From Hypoxylon rubiginosum (lineage: Eukaryota; Ascomycota; Sordariomycetes; Xylariales; Hypoxylaceae): DNA of 64,000 bases. A program made the translations under genes and the position numbers. The DNA lies in contig CADCXA010000048.1 in the NCBI GenBank assembly GCA_902806565.1, forward strand, positions 124,001 through 188,000, written 5' to 3'. Below, in pieces: positions 1-12,563 of the stretch; position 1 is the first letter of the stretch, and each line of letters begins with the position of its first letter. Below the pieces are notes generated by a model. The model was not told where the DNA came from and searched no databases. It saw only the letters and a program-made list of their open reading frames with translations.

Positions 1-8
1 TCTTCACC

Positions 9-3000
9 ATGTATTCCAATTCCAATTCGTTTATGGGCGGCAACACCCTACGCCCAGGTCCCCAGCAGTATGGCAACTCGTTCGGCATGGGGGCTGGCGG
101 CCCAGGCCAGCAGCCTCAGCAACCCGGACAGCAACCGAGTCCATTCGCTCCGCAGCCGACTGGATATGGTCAGGCCCCTTTGAACCAGCAGTATACGGGC
201 TTCCCTGGCGGACAGGGTATACAACCACAGTCCACAGGAATGCCGCAGCAATCTCCCATGGTTGTCAATCTCCAGCAACCTCAGTACACCGGCTTCCCCG
301 GCCAAGCTCCTCAGCAGCAGAGCTATCAGACGGGCCTTCCGCCGGTACCCCAGATCCCCTCACAATTCCAAAGCCAGTTCAACCAGCAGCCTCAGCCTCA
401 GCCCCAGAACTCGTTCTCGTCGCCCACGGCCCAAGCCCCCTCTTCCGCGCCGGCGCCAGCCCCAGCCCCGGCGATCAACGCCCAACCTACGGGCTTCAGC
501 GCGATGGCTGCTTCTTTTAAAACTGGAGGCGCCTCGGAATCACAGCCGAGGGGCCGAAGAGCCGCCCAGAAGCCCGCGAACAAGATTCCGAATATTCGAT
601 TATCCTTTATCACAGCCCAAGACCAGGCCAAGTTCGAGACGCTTTTCAAGTCAGCTGTGGGCGACGGCCAAATGACAATGTCTGGCGATAAGGCTCGAGA
701 CCTATTGTTAAGGTCAAGGCTAGATGGAGATTCTTTATCGCATATTTGGTATGGTATCACGGCTTTGCTATCCTGTAAGCAAGTATCTAACCTTCACGCT
801 ATAGGACTCTCGCAGACACTACCCGATCGGGCGAACTTCACTTCCCAGAATTCGCGTTAGCTATGTACCTCTGCAACTTGAAGCTAGTAGGCAAAGCGAT
901 ACCCGGTAGCCTGCCGGATAACATCAAGAACGAAGTATCAAGTATGGTGGACATTATCAATTTTAGTATCACAGAGGAGGATAACAGTTCCGGGGCTGCT
1001 ACCAATGCTCCGGATTTTACTAGACAGAACACTTCAACTCCGCCGACCATACAACATCCTCAACCTGTACCATCGAACTCCCAGCTACTTACAACACAGA
1101 TGACGGGATTCCCAGGCCAACCAACGGGATTCCCAAGCCAGCCAACAGGATTCCCCGGGCAGGCCATGCAGCCTCAGGCGACTGGCTTTCCGGGAGGCTT
1201 GAACAATCCACAGCCCACTGGATACAATGGGCCGAGACCACCCATGCCGCCTATGCCTACGGGCTTCCCTGGCGGCTTGTCTCCGGCAAGCGCAGCTCCT
1301 CTCAATGCCCAGCCAACTGGAAGGCCTGGTCAATGGGGTCTAGTCAACGCCCCCGCCTCGGGACTTCCCAATATCGACGCCCTCCAAGCTCGAATGATGC
1401 CACAGGCTGGCCGTGAGCAGCAAGATTATACTACCGCCGGCCTCTCTGGCAATGCAGTAATTCCCTGGGCTATCACCAAAGACGAAAAGACCCGTTATGA
1501 TCAATTGTTCCGGGCATGGGATGGGCTAGGTAAGGGTTTTATTGGGGGAGACCAAGCAATTGAGATTTTCGGCCAGAGCGGTCTCGAGAAGATGGACCTT
1601 GAGCGAATCTGGACCCTTGCGGACAATGGGAATAAGGGGAAGCTCAACCTTGACGAGTTCGCAGTAGCCATGCATCTGATTTACAGGAAACTGAACGGTT
1701 ATCCCGTTCCAAACGTTTTACCTCCCGAGCTCGTCCCGCCGTCCACCCGCAATTTCACCGAGTCTCTCGGGACCATCAAGTCCATGTTGAGCCAGGAGTC
1801 CGATTTCCGAAAGACATCGGGAGCCGCTCTACTCCCTCAAAAGACAGGTGTTAGTTATCTAAAAAGCCATTCGTTCAGGGGAAATGCTGGAGGGTTTGGC
1901 GCGGCACGAAAAGATGCGACAGTATTCAAAAATAACGATGACGATGTTGGATACAGATCGAGTGCGCGGCGCAGGATTGGCAACTCTTCACCTCGCCCGG
2001 AATCGCCCTCATCTGTCACATCCAATGACGAGCTCTCTCTTGATCAGCTCAGAAAAAAGATTCGGGAGAAGCAAGTTCTTTTGGACGCTATGGATTTCAA
2101 GGATGAAACGGCTGCTGAGGAAGACGACATTCTCGACAGGCGCGATCGACGTGAAGCCGAAGAGCTATATCGCCGCGTTAGACGTATTCAAGATGACATC
2201 GACGCCCACCCCGATGCGGCCTTCGCAAGCGGTGATTCTGAAGCTGAACGAAGAGCTCTAAAGCGCCAGCTACAGAATCTCACCGATAAGATCCCTGAGC
2301 TGGCTTCTCAGGTTAGAAAAACGGAGAAGGCTATTGCTGACGCCAAGCTTGAGCTCTTCAGGCTCAGGGACGCGAAGGCCCATCCCGGAAGTGCCTCTAA
2401 TATCATTGGTACTGGGCCAGGCGGTGCAGTAACCGAATCCGATCGTCTCAAGGCTCGAGCTAAGGCTATGATGCAACAAAGAACTGCTGCCCTGACCGGT
2501 AAGAAAGTTGACATTAGTGATGACGGCGATGCGCAGAAGAGGCTGGAAGAGGAGAATCTGAAGATCCGAACTGAGAAAGAGAATAACGAACGCATGGTCC
2601 GCGACGTCGAGGATAGCGTCAGCGAATTCTCGCGAGGTATCGAGGATAATCTTAAGGAAGGCAGCCAGAGTTCTGCCAACGAGCATGAAAGGAGGAGATG
2701 GGAAGACGCCCTCGGCGTCGAGGACGAGGTTCGAGATTTTATCTTTGACTTACAGCGTTCGAGTCGCGCAGCCCGAGTCAGAGCTCAAGACCGTAAGGGT
2801 GGACGAGCCGCCACTGCTGAACCTGTCAGAGCGGAGGCACCGCCAACGCGACTAGAAAGTCCCTCGTTAGCAGCTCGCACTGCGACACCTCCAACTACGC
2901 GGTCTCCTGCGCCTGGTGGTGGATCGTACTCGTCATACAAGACCCCAGAAGAGAGGGCCGCTTTCATCAAGCAGCAAGCAGAACAACGTATGGCCGAGCG

Positions 3001-4577
3001 CCTAGCAGCCCTCGGTATTAAGGCACCCTCCAAGCCTGGAGAGACTGCCGCTCAGCGGGTGGAACGCGAGAGAGCAGAGCGGGCTGCTAAGCTCCGACAA
3101 GCAGAGGAGGAAGATGCGCGACGTGAGGCTGAGCGGCAATCTAGAATCGCCGAGGAGCAAGGTGTACCCCCTCCCGTAGTAAAGGCGGAGACTAAGAAAC
3201 CGCCGCCGCCGCCTTCAAGAAAGGGTGGGAAGAATGAAGACGCTGCAAGAAGAGCCGAAGAAGAAGCTGCCAAGAAAGTTCAGGAGGAAGAGGCTACTAG
3301 GAAAGCCGAAGAGGAGCGTCTGGCAAGAGAGCACGAAGAGCAGCAGCGGGCTACACAACAGATGGAGTAAGTTCATATACTACTCTACTTTATTTCTTAG
3401 ATGCTAACCTTCGAATAGGGATGCGGCTAGGCAGCAGGAAGCCGAGCTTGCAAAAGAGCGTGAGGCGGCATCTTCTCGACTCAAGGCTTTAGAGGAGCAA
3501 GTCCGCCAAGGCAAACTAAAGAAGGAAGAAGAGAAGAAGCGAAAGAAGGCTGCTGTGGCTGAGGCGAAGGAGAAGGAAGCCAAGTTGGCGGCCCAACGCG
3601 CCGAGATCGAAGCCGCTCGCCAACGAGAAGCCGAGCTCCAGCGACAGCTTGCCGCTATGGAGGAGGAAGAGTCGTCATCAGATGATGACGAGGGTCCGCA
3701 GCAAATCACGCCGCAGGCATCTACCCCTACTCTCGGTAGCAGCCAGCTAGGTAGCCAAGAGCTGGAGCGGAGAGCTACACCACCTCCGGCACCCGCGCCA
3801 CCTGTTATGTCGCCCCCTTCGGTCGTTGCTAGCCCGCCGTCTGAATCAGAGAGTCGTAACCCGTACCGCCGGATGTTGTCACATTCTGACACTCCGGCAG
3901 CGCCTCCTACCCCTGCACCAGCTGCTCCTCCTGCTTCTGTTCCTGCTCCGCCGCCTCCACCACCACCTCAGCCAGAGGTGTCCACGAACCCATTCTTCCG
4001 GATCACACAGGAGGCCAAAGCAGCACCTGCGCCTTCCCGAAAGCGACCCGATACGGATGACGAATGGGGCTCTGGAAACGAGGAAGATGACGAAGACTCG
4101 GACGACGACCGTCCTGCCGCTGGAGCTGCCCAACTCGCATCACTTCTTTTCGGCTCCATGGGTCCGCCACGACCGCTGTCTGCTGCGGGTGATAAGTCTG
4201 TTGGGGCTTCACCTGTGGTGGCTTCGCCGCCGTTTAGCCCTCCCCCGCCGAGCGGAGACACTACGGCATCTCCAGCTGCACCTCCGCCGCCTCCACCTAT
4301 GCCGGAAGCAAGCCCGGTGGGAGGTCCTCCGCCGCCGCCCCCTATGCCCAGCTTCGGAGCCCCTGGAGCTCCCCCGCCTCCTCCGCCCCCAATCCCAGGC
4401 ATGGCGCCCCCTCCGCCGCCGCCGCCGCCGGCCGCAGGTAACCTACCCGCCGCTCCGTCCGGTGGTGGTGGTAGACCCTCGGCTTTGTTGAGTGAGATTC
4501 ACCTGGGCAAGTCACTGAAGAAGACGCAGACGAAGGATAGGAGTCAGGCGGGTGTCGCCGGTCGTGTCTTGGACTAG
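9..4577 (+). CDS. PAN1: PAN1, actin cytoskeleton-regulatory EH-domain scaffold
   Basis: Exons 9-748, 805-3366 and 3419-4577 give 1486 residues. Family knowledge: Pan1 works with End3 and Sla1 at cortical actin patches, linking endocytic coats to Arp2/3. Seen: a start beginning MYSNSNSF; many QPTGFPG-type repeats that fit the [LIVM]xx[QNTS]xTG site of Prk1-type kinases; EH domain 1 at about 199-295; EH domain 2 at about 466-560; a charged coiled coil in the middle; acidic and polyproline stretches near the end; a WH2-like segment ([15 protein letters not shown]) close to the C-terminus. The first intron was placed at 749-804 because it restores the EH signature [20 protein letters not shown]; a shorter apparent donor at 775 does not. 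The second intron (3367-3418) has a CTAAC branch site. The left window edge is 8 bp from the start codon, so the promoter is not visible. Confidence 0.93.
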
Positions 4578-5478
4578 AAAGGCAGAGCCCGACGGATCTT
4601 CGCCAAAAGAAGTACATGAAACAAGCTTGGAAGTGAATCTTGGATCGGGTAGAATGGAGATTGTATTGAACTCTAGGAGTGCTTGCTACATATAGCATCT
4701 CCCGCTTGTTTCCTGTGTCCCGCCTTAGCTAGGCTCAAGAGGCTGGTAGATACACACGTACGTCCTCAAGCGGGTAAGGTGGCGTAGTAAAGTTCTCTTT
4801 TCTTGACGAATAATAGTGTACTATTGTATTTTAATACTATTTACTTTTACTATAACTTTTGCTAGAGTAGCATGTGTTCGTTTGTATCTTGGTGTTAATT
4901 TCTTCACGTATGATAGGACTGTCGGTGTGTTCCCCAGGAATTGCTGATATATCAAGGTCATCGGCCACTTTGTCGTCTCGTCATGCGCAACCCTCCACTC
5001 CTAGACGATCAAATAGCAGGGAGTTGCGCACCCTAAAACTATTGCTCCTTTTCACCACCTTTTTCGGCGTTTACTATACCTCAGGAGATAACCGGGTAAA
5101 CACCGAAATCTAAGTAGTATCAGCTTATCAAGTTCCATACTCAGACGGCTTTAAAAAGATTTAGTAGAAGTCGTCTCCGCCATCACCGGCCTTAACGATT
5201 CTCTCCGGCGCCGCCACGGCTGAGGACGGTCCTGGCAGACGAGATACCTCGGCTCTTACAAGTCTATTACGCCTGCCAAGCCTAAATGCTGGCGCTTAAT
5301 CAGACTTTAGAATGCTTTCAGGACCTGACCCAGTATAGTTTCATTAGTCATCCTAGTTTTCTACCGGATTCTTTTGACAGTTATAAAAAGGGGTTGTTAA
5401 TTGACAAGTCGATGGATTTCACATAAAGCATTGTAGTAAAGTTTTTGAAGTCGGGAAACTTTTTTAATAAAAAAATAT
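4578..5478. other. Intergenic, PAN1 3' side and NmrA-like gene 5' side
   Basis: AT-rich spacer between two genes on the same strand. It should hold the PAN1 3' UTR. It ends with a very AT-rich run (about 5458-5478) directly before the start codon at 5479. I see no gene or mobile element here. Confidence 0.6.
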
Positions 5479-6411
5479 ATGTCTCCAAGCTCTCCTCCTT
5501 CCATCCTAGTAATCGGCGCCGGCGAGCTAGGGACCTCGGTCTTGGAAGCGCTCGCCGCGCACCCGAAGCGCAACGGCGGCAAGATCGCCGTCCTGCTGCG
5601 GGAATCCAGCATCCACACGCGAGACGCGGAAAAGAGAAAGGCCCACGAGCGCCTCCGCTCGCTCGGCGCCGAGTTCGAGCCCGCGGACGTCGCCGGCGAC
5701 TCGGCCGAGGACCTCGCCAAAGTGTTCGGCCGCTACCACACGGTGATCTCGTGCTCGGGGTTCGGGCTGCCGCCGGGGACCCAGGCCAAGCTGACGCGGG
5801 CGGTCCTGGAGGCGGGGACGCCGCGGTACGTGCCCTGGCAGTGGGGCATCGACTACGACGCCGTCGGGCGCGGCAGCGCGCAGGACCTGTTCGACGAGCA
5901 GCTGCGGGTGCGGGCGCTGCTGCGGGCGCAGACGGCTACCGACTGGGCGATCGTGTCTACGGGCCTGTTCATGAGCTTCCTGTTCCTTCCCGCCTTCGGC
6001 GTCGTGGACCTAGAGGGGAAAACGGTACGGGCACTGGGGAGCTGGGACGCGGAACTTACGGTGACGACGGCGGCGGATATCGGACGCATGGCGGCGGAGG
6101 TGGCGTGGGATCCGAGGGACGACGTGTCGCGGCGGGTCGTGTACGTCGCCGGGGACACGGTGAGCTACGCGCAGGTGGCGGAGCTGGTGCGGAAGCGGTT
6201 CGGCGGGGAGTGGAAGAGGGAGCTCTGGGACGCGGAGTTTCTTAAGGGGAAGCTAAGGGAGAGGCCCGACGACGGGATGCTCAAATACACGAACGTGTGG
6301 GCGGTCGGGAAGGGGGTCGCTTGGGATATGGAGAAGACGCTGAACGCGCGGCGCGGGAAGGAGATGCAGGGGCTGGAGAGCTACCTGGAGGAGATGCCGG
6401 ATTTGAAGTAG
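5479..6411 (+). CDS. NmrA-like / isoflavone reductase-like NAD(P)-binding oxidoreductase
   Basis: A single exon of 310 residues. The start has a Rossmann nucleotide-binding turn (VIGAGELG, about 10-17), followed by a basic and arginine-rich region typical of NADP-preferring NmrA/PCBER-type proteins. The central stretch YVPWQWGIDYDAVG and the C-terminal TLNARRGKEM region resemble fungal CipA/isoflavone-reductase-like proteins. Members include redox sensors and small-molecule reductases; the substrate cannot be read here. The coding sequence is strongly GC-rich with GC-ending codons, and the switch from the AT-rich leader is abrupt. The start was chosen because the Rossmann turn needs to lie close to the N-terminus. 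No signal peptide or membrane segment is seen. Confidence 0.8.
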   Translation: MSPSSPPSILVIGAGELGTSVLEALAAHPKRNGGKIAVLLRESSIHTRDAEKRKAHERLRSLGAEFEPADVAGDSAEDLAKVFGRYHTVISCSGFGLPPGTQAKLTRAVLEAGTPRYVPWQWGIDYDAVGRGSAQDLFDEQLRVRALLRAQTATDWAIVSTGLFMSFLFLPAFGVVDLEGKTVRALGSWDAELTVTTAADIGRMAAEVAWDPRDDVSRRVVYVAGDTVSYAQVAELVRKRFGGEWKRELWDAEFLKGKLRERPDDGMLKYTNVWAVGKGVAWDMEKTLNARRGKEMQGLESYLEEMPDLK

Positions 6412-7594
6412 TCGACAGGGTTGGCCTCAAGACGGAAAGCATCTATATCATTTTCACTTACCCATTAGTTACCCCCTTTTAGCAAGAAGGCGTATATACG
6501 TGATAGTTCAGGTGATAAGTTTACATTGAAATTGGCCTGGAGGAGTATGAAACATCATGCCCTTGTGAACAATGACGACGAAGACCATACTGAACTCTCT
6601 ATTCTATATCAGATAGTCTCAAGACGATGTAGAGATAGTTTCAGACGAACGACTTAGCAGAATGAGATAAAGAAGGCCCAGCCATCACGAAGATATCAAA
6701 TAAAAGGTAGGTGATGATAGTGTACCTAATCCCGAAAAGGAGGCGAGTTGCGCTGTCACTCGATCTCCGGTGAATAAGACAGTAGACGAACGAATGACTA
6801 CGATGACTACGACCTACTTACCTAGAATGACCTAAATACGTGCCTATCCACAAGGGCGAGTTTCGGCATGGGACCGCGATCCGCCGCGAATAGATTTGAA
6901 TGTGTAGCATAACACAGCATATGGCTAAGGGGCGCGCAATGTATTGCACGTCTACAGCCCTGCTTAAGGGGTTGATAAGTCTATAATATTTGGTAATATA
7001 TAAATCCATCTCACCTATTCTTTCTTTTATATCCGTCGTATGGGTTGAACTTTTTCTTTAGTTTTATAGCTATCGCGGCACGGTGATGCGGCTTCAACCT
7101 TATCCATGGACAGTGCCGCAAAGTCACATTATTAGTCCTTTAGGGATTGTTCTTTAAGCCGCGCCTCAACTACGAAGGAACACTTTCATTTCCCAACGAC
7201 CGTCATTTAGCTTCTTTTATCCCTGCGAGAATTATCCGTACGCGAGGCTGTCTTCCTACTACAGAGACAAGGCGCTCATAATTCGGCATATGCCGTATGA
7301 CATGAGTGAAGCTATCTTCGCCCTAACTAATCCTGAACTGCTGTAGGTCTCTGGGGTCTAATTTTGCTACGCCTTACAACTTTACATGGGAATGTCCATT
7401 CAAAGATGACTTGGTCATGTATAGGACGACTTTGTCCGTGTATATAATGGGCAGGTAGATACCAGCTTAGTCCTCACAGTAGCCGACGACTTCATCATTC
7501 GTGAAACCCCAACTAGAGTCACTCCTTTTCTCGTAATCAACTTACCTAAGTCACTCGCTTTCTACGCTGCTATCCATCCTCTCGAGTAGACACC
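6412..7594. other. Intergenic
   Basis: Spacer with no supported gene. The right end is the promoter of the small secreted protein gene, with a TATA-like box at 7441 and pyrimidine-rich sequence before the start codon. Confidence 0.6.
7441..7448 (+). promoter_or_regulatory. TATA-like box upstream of the small secreted protein gene
   Basis: TATATAAT lies about 150 bp before the start codon at 7595, a normal distance for a regulated fungal promoter. Assigned by sequence only. Confidence 0.35.
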
Positions 7595-8024
7595 ATGCGT
7601 TTCACGACGATCTCCCTTGTCTCTGTCGCGGCTCTCGCCGTAGCACAGCCAGCTTTCGCCGTCGTAACCATTACCGTAACCGCCACCGCTACCGAAGTCG
7701 TTGCGTACCCGCCCACCGCTGCCCCTGAAGATACCGTCTTTGCGGCCTCTTGGGGTGTTTTCCAGGAGTCCGGATATGACTACCTAGCCTCTTGCTCGCG
7801 GACGGGCGTCTGCTACGGAAAGCTGACCGATTGTGCTGGGTCCACGACATTCCTTCAGAGGTATGTTTCATTTTCAGCGCCGGTTTGGTGCTCTGTCTAC
7901 ATTTAGAGACACGGTAAATGTCATATATACCTACGGATACTAATTATTGTGGTATAGCTGTGGTATCGAATGCCATTTAACGGCCACCCCAACGACTTGG
8001 GCCTGCCCGGAGGCCACGGCTTGA
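7595..8024 (+). CDS. Small secreted cysteine-rich protein
   Basis: Exons 7595-7860 and 7958-8024 give 110 residues. The 97-nt intron has a GTATGT donor, a CTAAT branch site and a TAG acceptor, and the phase is clean. Residues 1-22 form a signal peptide (basic start, hydrophobic core, AFA before the likely cleavage site). A Thr/Val-rich segment follows, then six cysteines in the last two thirds (three in exon 1, three in exon 2), an even number compatible with three disulfides. I do not recognise a family. Size, signal peptide and cysteine content fit the general profile of a fungal secreted effector-like or surface protein, but that is inference. Reading through the intron would add 15 residues and remove the last three cysteines. 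Confidence 0.72.
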
Positions 8025-8327
8025 TAGGAGGTGAACATTACCTACCCAATAACAAGACTATGAGATGGACAGCAGTGGCATACAGATAGAAGATAATAAA
8101 TAATTTAATATGAGTTCATTGAACACGACTGTCATTATAGCCCCCTTAAAGTCCCATGAACCTCGGCTGGATAGTAAGAAAATTACATGACGACGATTTC
8201 ATCCATAGAATATCTTCATTGTCAGTTACCAACAGCCCCTCAGCCCTGATAATGTGTACACTCACTATGAGCAAGCTACCAAAGGATGCAACCAATAGTC
8301 TATTTCAGTTGACTACCGACTTTGCCC
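8025..8327. other. Convergent intergenic spacer
   Basis: Shared 3' region of the small secreted protein (+) and the TPR-SET gene (-). Nothing else is visible. Confidence 0.6.
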
Positions 8328-10726
8328 CTACACAAATTCCGGGTATCGCTTCCCAATAGTCTCCTTCTCGCCAACACAGATGCTGTAGGCAACCCCAGCA
8401 TACCCCTTAACGACCTCGCAGAGCTCTGGCGCGAGCTTGCCGTAGGCGCGAAGCATCTGCAAGAAGATCTCCATAGTGTAGTCGTGGACATAGCCCCAAT
8501 GCTTTATCTCCAGCACCGCCTTCTTCCTGTCCCCCGCGTCCCGCGGCGGGCAGGCCACGACGACGAACCCGAGCGCTTCGAGCGCCTTGAGCAGCATCTC
8601 CAGCCCCTCCGCCGGCTTGTTCCTATCGACCAGTGTCTTGCCCAACGCAACATACGGATCCCACAGCTCCAAGCGCGGCAGCGGCGGCGCGTTATCATCC
8701 GGTCTAGCTGCGTACGTATTCTCCAGGGCCTCGAGGATCTTCGCCGCCCGCGCCAGCTGCGCCGCGGAGGCCGTCGGCCTCAGCACCTGCTTGAGGCTCT
8801 GGAGCAGGGTCTCGCGCTCCCGGACGACACGCCGGGACGTGCCTTTCTTGTCGAGGCACAGCGCGCAGTCGCAGGCGAACCCCCAGTTGCCGAGCTTCTT
8901 CTGGGCCTCGTCGAAGGTCTCGTCCGGCTCCGGCTGCTGGTACTGGAAGTGCAGCTCGGCGCCCGCGTCGATGTCCTCGCTCGCGCGCACGATCATCACG
9001 TCGCCGATGAAGGAGCGGCGGCAGTTGGTGACGCACGAGTGGTTGATGCGCGACGCGAGGGGCCAGACGCCGCACGTGGTGTGGGCGTCGGATCCCTTTT
9101 CTCTCTTTCCGTGCAATCCGTCCAAGAGGGTCATGGTGAAATTGTTACTGGTGCGTGGCGAGCCAAAGCAGTTGAGTCCGATGATCTTGGTGACGAGGAA
9201 TCTACATTCGGCTCGTTAGATTTCCTGTTTATTTGGAGGAGTGTCATGCCTAAGGGTCAACTTACGTATCAACCACAGGAGCTCCGTCTACATTAGACGC
9301 AGTAACCGGAGTATAGTCACCGTGATGCAAGTCGGTAAATACCTCTGACCCGACATGGTTGTGGTATACCTTCTGGACTACCTGGGTGATGAGGTTTGCC
9401 TGTCCTCCTATGCACATGGTCTCGGAGTTGAGGTTCATTAGGATGATTGTGTTCGACCGTCCGACAGGACTATCGTCACCGGCGTAGCTGTACGCAAAAG
9501 CCTTCTCGCATAACAAGAGCTCACCGGCCTTGACCGGCTTCGTGGTGAAGAGGCCTTTGCCTCGACCGACTGAATTACGGACGGCAACCGGCGCGGCGTA
9601 TGTTGCGCAGTCTATTAGAGGTGGAGTCGCCTCGGCCTGCTTGTACATGCTGGCAAATTGATACAATCCTGTTTCCTCTTCGCAGATACGCTGCTTGACT
9701 CGCTTTATCTCGGCCCATGCGTCCGAGTTGTTAGGATTGGAACGGACGACGGCTGAAAACTTGTCTAGACAGGGGCTAAACTTGCCAAGTGAATAGAGGG
9801 CCCTGGCCTCTCGGAACAAGGCTTTTTCGCGTTGGGAACCCTCACCCGCACTGCCTTTGGACGCATCATCAAGAGCTTTCTCTGGTCGGCCGAGGTGAAG
9901 GTTAATAAGAGAGCGGTTAAGATGAGCTAGTTGCTTCTCTTCAGGAGTTTCGGCAGTACGTATAGCATCAGTATACCTGTGAGCTTTGCTAGTACCTAAC
10001 CAGGTCTTTACGTTTGCACATTATTAGGTAGGATGTAGGTACTCACAGACTCTCTGCCTCTCCCCAGTTCTGCTTCCCAACTGCCGCGTTGCCCTGCAGC
10101 CGCAAGTCCTGGGAACTCTCATCAAGACTCAAAATCCGCCTCCTCCAATTCAGGGGGATACGATAGTCAGTATCCTGCAGCCAGATGATATCGCTGACAT
10201 GATCGACTCGTAGACTATAGGATCCCGGGGTAGTAACCTTGAAAAACGGCTCCTTGACGATGCAGACATCTCCTTCCTTTAGGATATTCTCCATTTTGAC
10301 GTTGGATTCATCGGGCTGATTGTAGAGCTGAAGTAAAACCGCGGTGCCCTCCTCATCTTCGACAATAGCCGTGATTGCGTTTATTCGGTCGGGCGGTGTT
10401 AAGACGTGGATTAAGGCTTGGTTTCCCCGGTGATGGGTTTCAAACGTCATGCGTGATATCATCAGAGGCTTGAGTTCCTGAATGGGACGGATACAAGGGG
10501 GGTAATGGGGAGGTATTTGCGATGTTGTTAGCGTGTAGTTCTCTCCGCGAGCTCTCATGATTGCAGCATGGGAAAGGTTCATCATGAACTGGCGTATGAG
10601 TAAGCCAGGAGGAGGGAAGTCCTGAGGCTTCTCCCCCTTTCGACGGCTTGCTAGTTCGGCATTATGTTTGATCTGGTTGAAGAAGGCGAAGTATCTTTCA
10701 TCGCCCGAAATGTCTTTGGTATCCAT
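8328..10726 (-). CDS. TPR and SET domain protein
   Basis: Exons, in reading order, 10726-10047, 9976-9266 and 9201-8328 give 754 residues. Introns of 70 and 64 nt have good donors (GTGAGT, GTAAGT). Residues 1-200 are an N-terminal region I do not recognise. TPR-like helices follow at about 208-325 (LRLQGNAAVGKQNWGEAESLY, then the matching helix in exon 2). A split SET domain covers about 355-550: GRGKGLFTTKPVKAGELLL, then the NHSC motif (RINHSCVTN, about 513) and the FQY end. A post-SET cysteine group (FACDCALC) is near 575. The family belongs to the SMYD/SET6-like group, which may methylate histones or other proteins; activity is inferred. The junction VVDT-FLVTKIIGLNCFGSPRT confirms the second intron. 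Confidence 0.85.
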
Positions 10727-12563
10727 CGTGAACCTGATTCCCTTCTTGCTGGGTGGATATTGGGGAATTCGACAAGGGATGAGTTTAGTATGGATGGTTG
10801 GAATTTAAATAATAGGAAAGAAGCGAAGGCAACAGCTACGATAGTAACCATGACCAGTTTAAAAGGGGGTGCAAACACTCCATTATGAAAGTCGCTGCCT
10901 GGCCAGAGAATCTGCAAACGAAGGCCGTCATTTGGCATTTCGTGGCTCCAATGAATCGACAAAGAAATATATTGCTTTCTAAAGGTCGTACACTCTGAAT
11001 GTTGTCAATCAAGCCAATTGCCTAGGCAGGTTATGCACCTCTCCGTCAACTCGTGCTTTTCTTGCGGCTCGGACTGTCTCTGCCTGCCCCCGAGCCAACC
11101 ACAGCATGTCCATCGTCAGATGACTGGTCATCTCTCAACATTCATACTCAGGCACCCGTAGTGGTACAAATCGAAATTTGACCCAAGGTATTGTGCTATC
11201 TGCTGTCTCTAGCCAGAGACGGCGATTGCAACATGTCTTTTTCGACAATAAACCTTTAGTACACGTTGATGTCTAACTCTGCGACAGATGAAAGAAGATG
11301 GTCTTATTCAGTATTTCAGAATGTTATGCTCGCTGCTGAAGTTGTTATTATCACTGCGGCATCTGAAGTCGCGCTTGTCCCTTTGGGATTTTGAACCATT
11401 TTCTGTCATTTTCTTTTCGTCTTCATGCTGGCAAGTCAGCAGCCTACCTCCTTTCACAGCCTAAACTGTAGGTAGTCCAAAAGCGACAGCTAAACTACCT
11501 AGGCAGCCATGGTCGTAAGGTATGATTAGAGATAAAGAAGGAGGAAGGGCGCGGGTTTCTCCCGGAATAGGTAGTGCTAGCAGATATGCCGGGTCGGAGA
11601 CGGCTTCTAGGCCACGCCACTTCGGACAACTGCCATGAGACGCAATCGTGCCTCTGTTCGTCAATATTACGGTACCTCTCTTCTCATTCTGCCACCCCTA
11701 TCTTCTAGTCCTCAAGGGGCCGCCCAGGCCAGCGGACGAGGAGAATGTTTCAACTGTGCGAATGGGGCAAGAGGTAGATATCTTCTATCACGTTAACGAA
11801 TTAGGACAATTAGCACGTCTACATAGTAGTGCTACATTCTTGGCCACGTCGGACTAGCACGCGGCTGATGGTGACTCCTGTGACTAACCGGCCGCCTGGC
11901 CCTTCTGATTCGACGGTTTCGAATAAGGTCGAAACACATCACCCCTTGTTAGTGGCACGGCAGCCATCGTGGACTGCCTAGGCCCTGGGGAATTTTCCGG
12001 TGTGTAACAGACCAGGGTCTAGTATTGGTGCTTCGCGTCGCTATGATTTTTATATGCATACCTCCGTTAGGTCTCGTCATTATTTGCCCGTGGGGTTTGC
12101 GACAGACATCCTGGCGATCCCACACCTTGGCCGATCTGAGGCCCTTGGCGACGCGCCTTGGCAGACTCAGCAGTCTGGTCTCGCCGCCTCGCTGTGAGGA
12201 GAATCGCTGCTCGATACCCCAGGAAAACACGGCCGACAACCTATTTTGGGATTCATATCCTAGAGCAGAAGTTGAGTGGCAAGTAATAAGTCAGTGCGTC
12301 TGCGTGTGTTCATCCGAGATGGGACCCGGGAAACAGGATAAGAATCCCAACATCTCCACCATCTTCCTTTCTCTCCCTCCTCTTCCTCTGGTAGCCGGCT
12401 CTTTTCATCCCATATTTCATTCTATATACACTCTTTCGAGAAGTGCACAGGTGCACCATATTCTATTCTTCCACTCCAGATCCGGTCATCTGTCTTCTCC
12501 CGTTCTATAATACCTACCTCCCGGCCTACTCACCTCATAACCGTCTACTCCAAAAACGACAAG
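10727..12563. other. Intergenic, divergent promoter region
   Basis: About 1.8 kb between the TPR-SET gene (-) and the alanine-rich secreted protein gene (+). Several frames stay open by chance, but none has coding-like composition or recognisable similarity. From about 12330 the sequence becomes pyrimidine-rich, with TATATAC near 12422, which suits a promoter and leader for the gene at 12564. Confidence 0.55.

Noticed and set aside
775..804. Short 30-nt intron in PAN1 with a GTAAGC donor
   Set aside because: Too short, and the 56-nt intron from 749 restores the conserved EH-domain sequence.
10651..10962. 103-codon minus frame overlapping the TPR-SET start
   Set aside because: It overlaps the start of the better supported gene in another frame and has no family match.
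12025..12510. 161-codon open frame on plus
   Set aside because: Low-complexity pyrimidine-driven sequence that overlaps the leader of the secreted protein gene.
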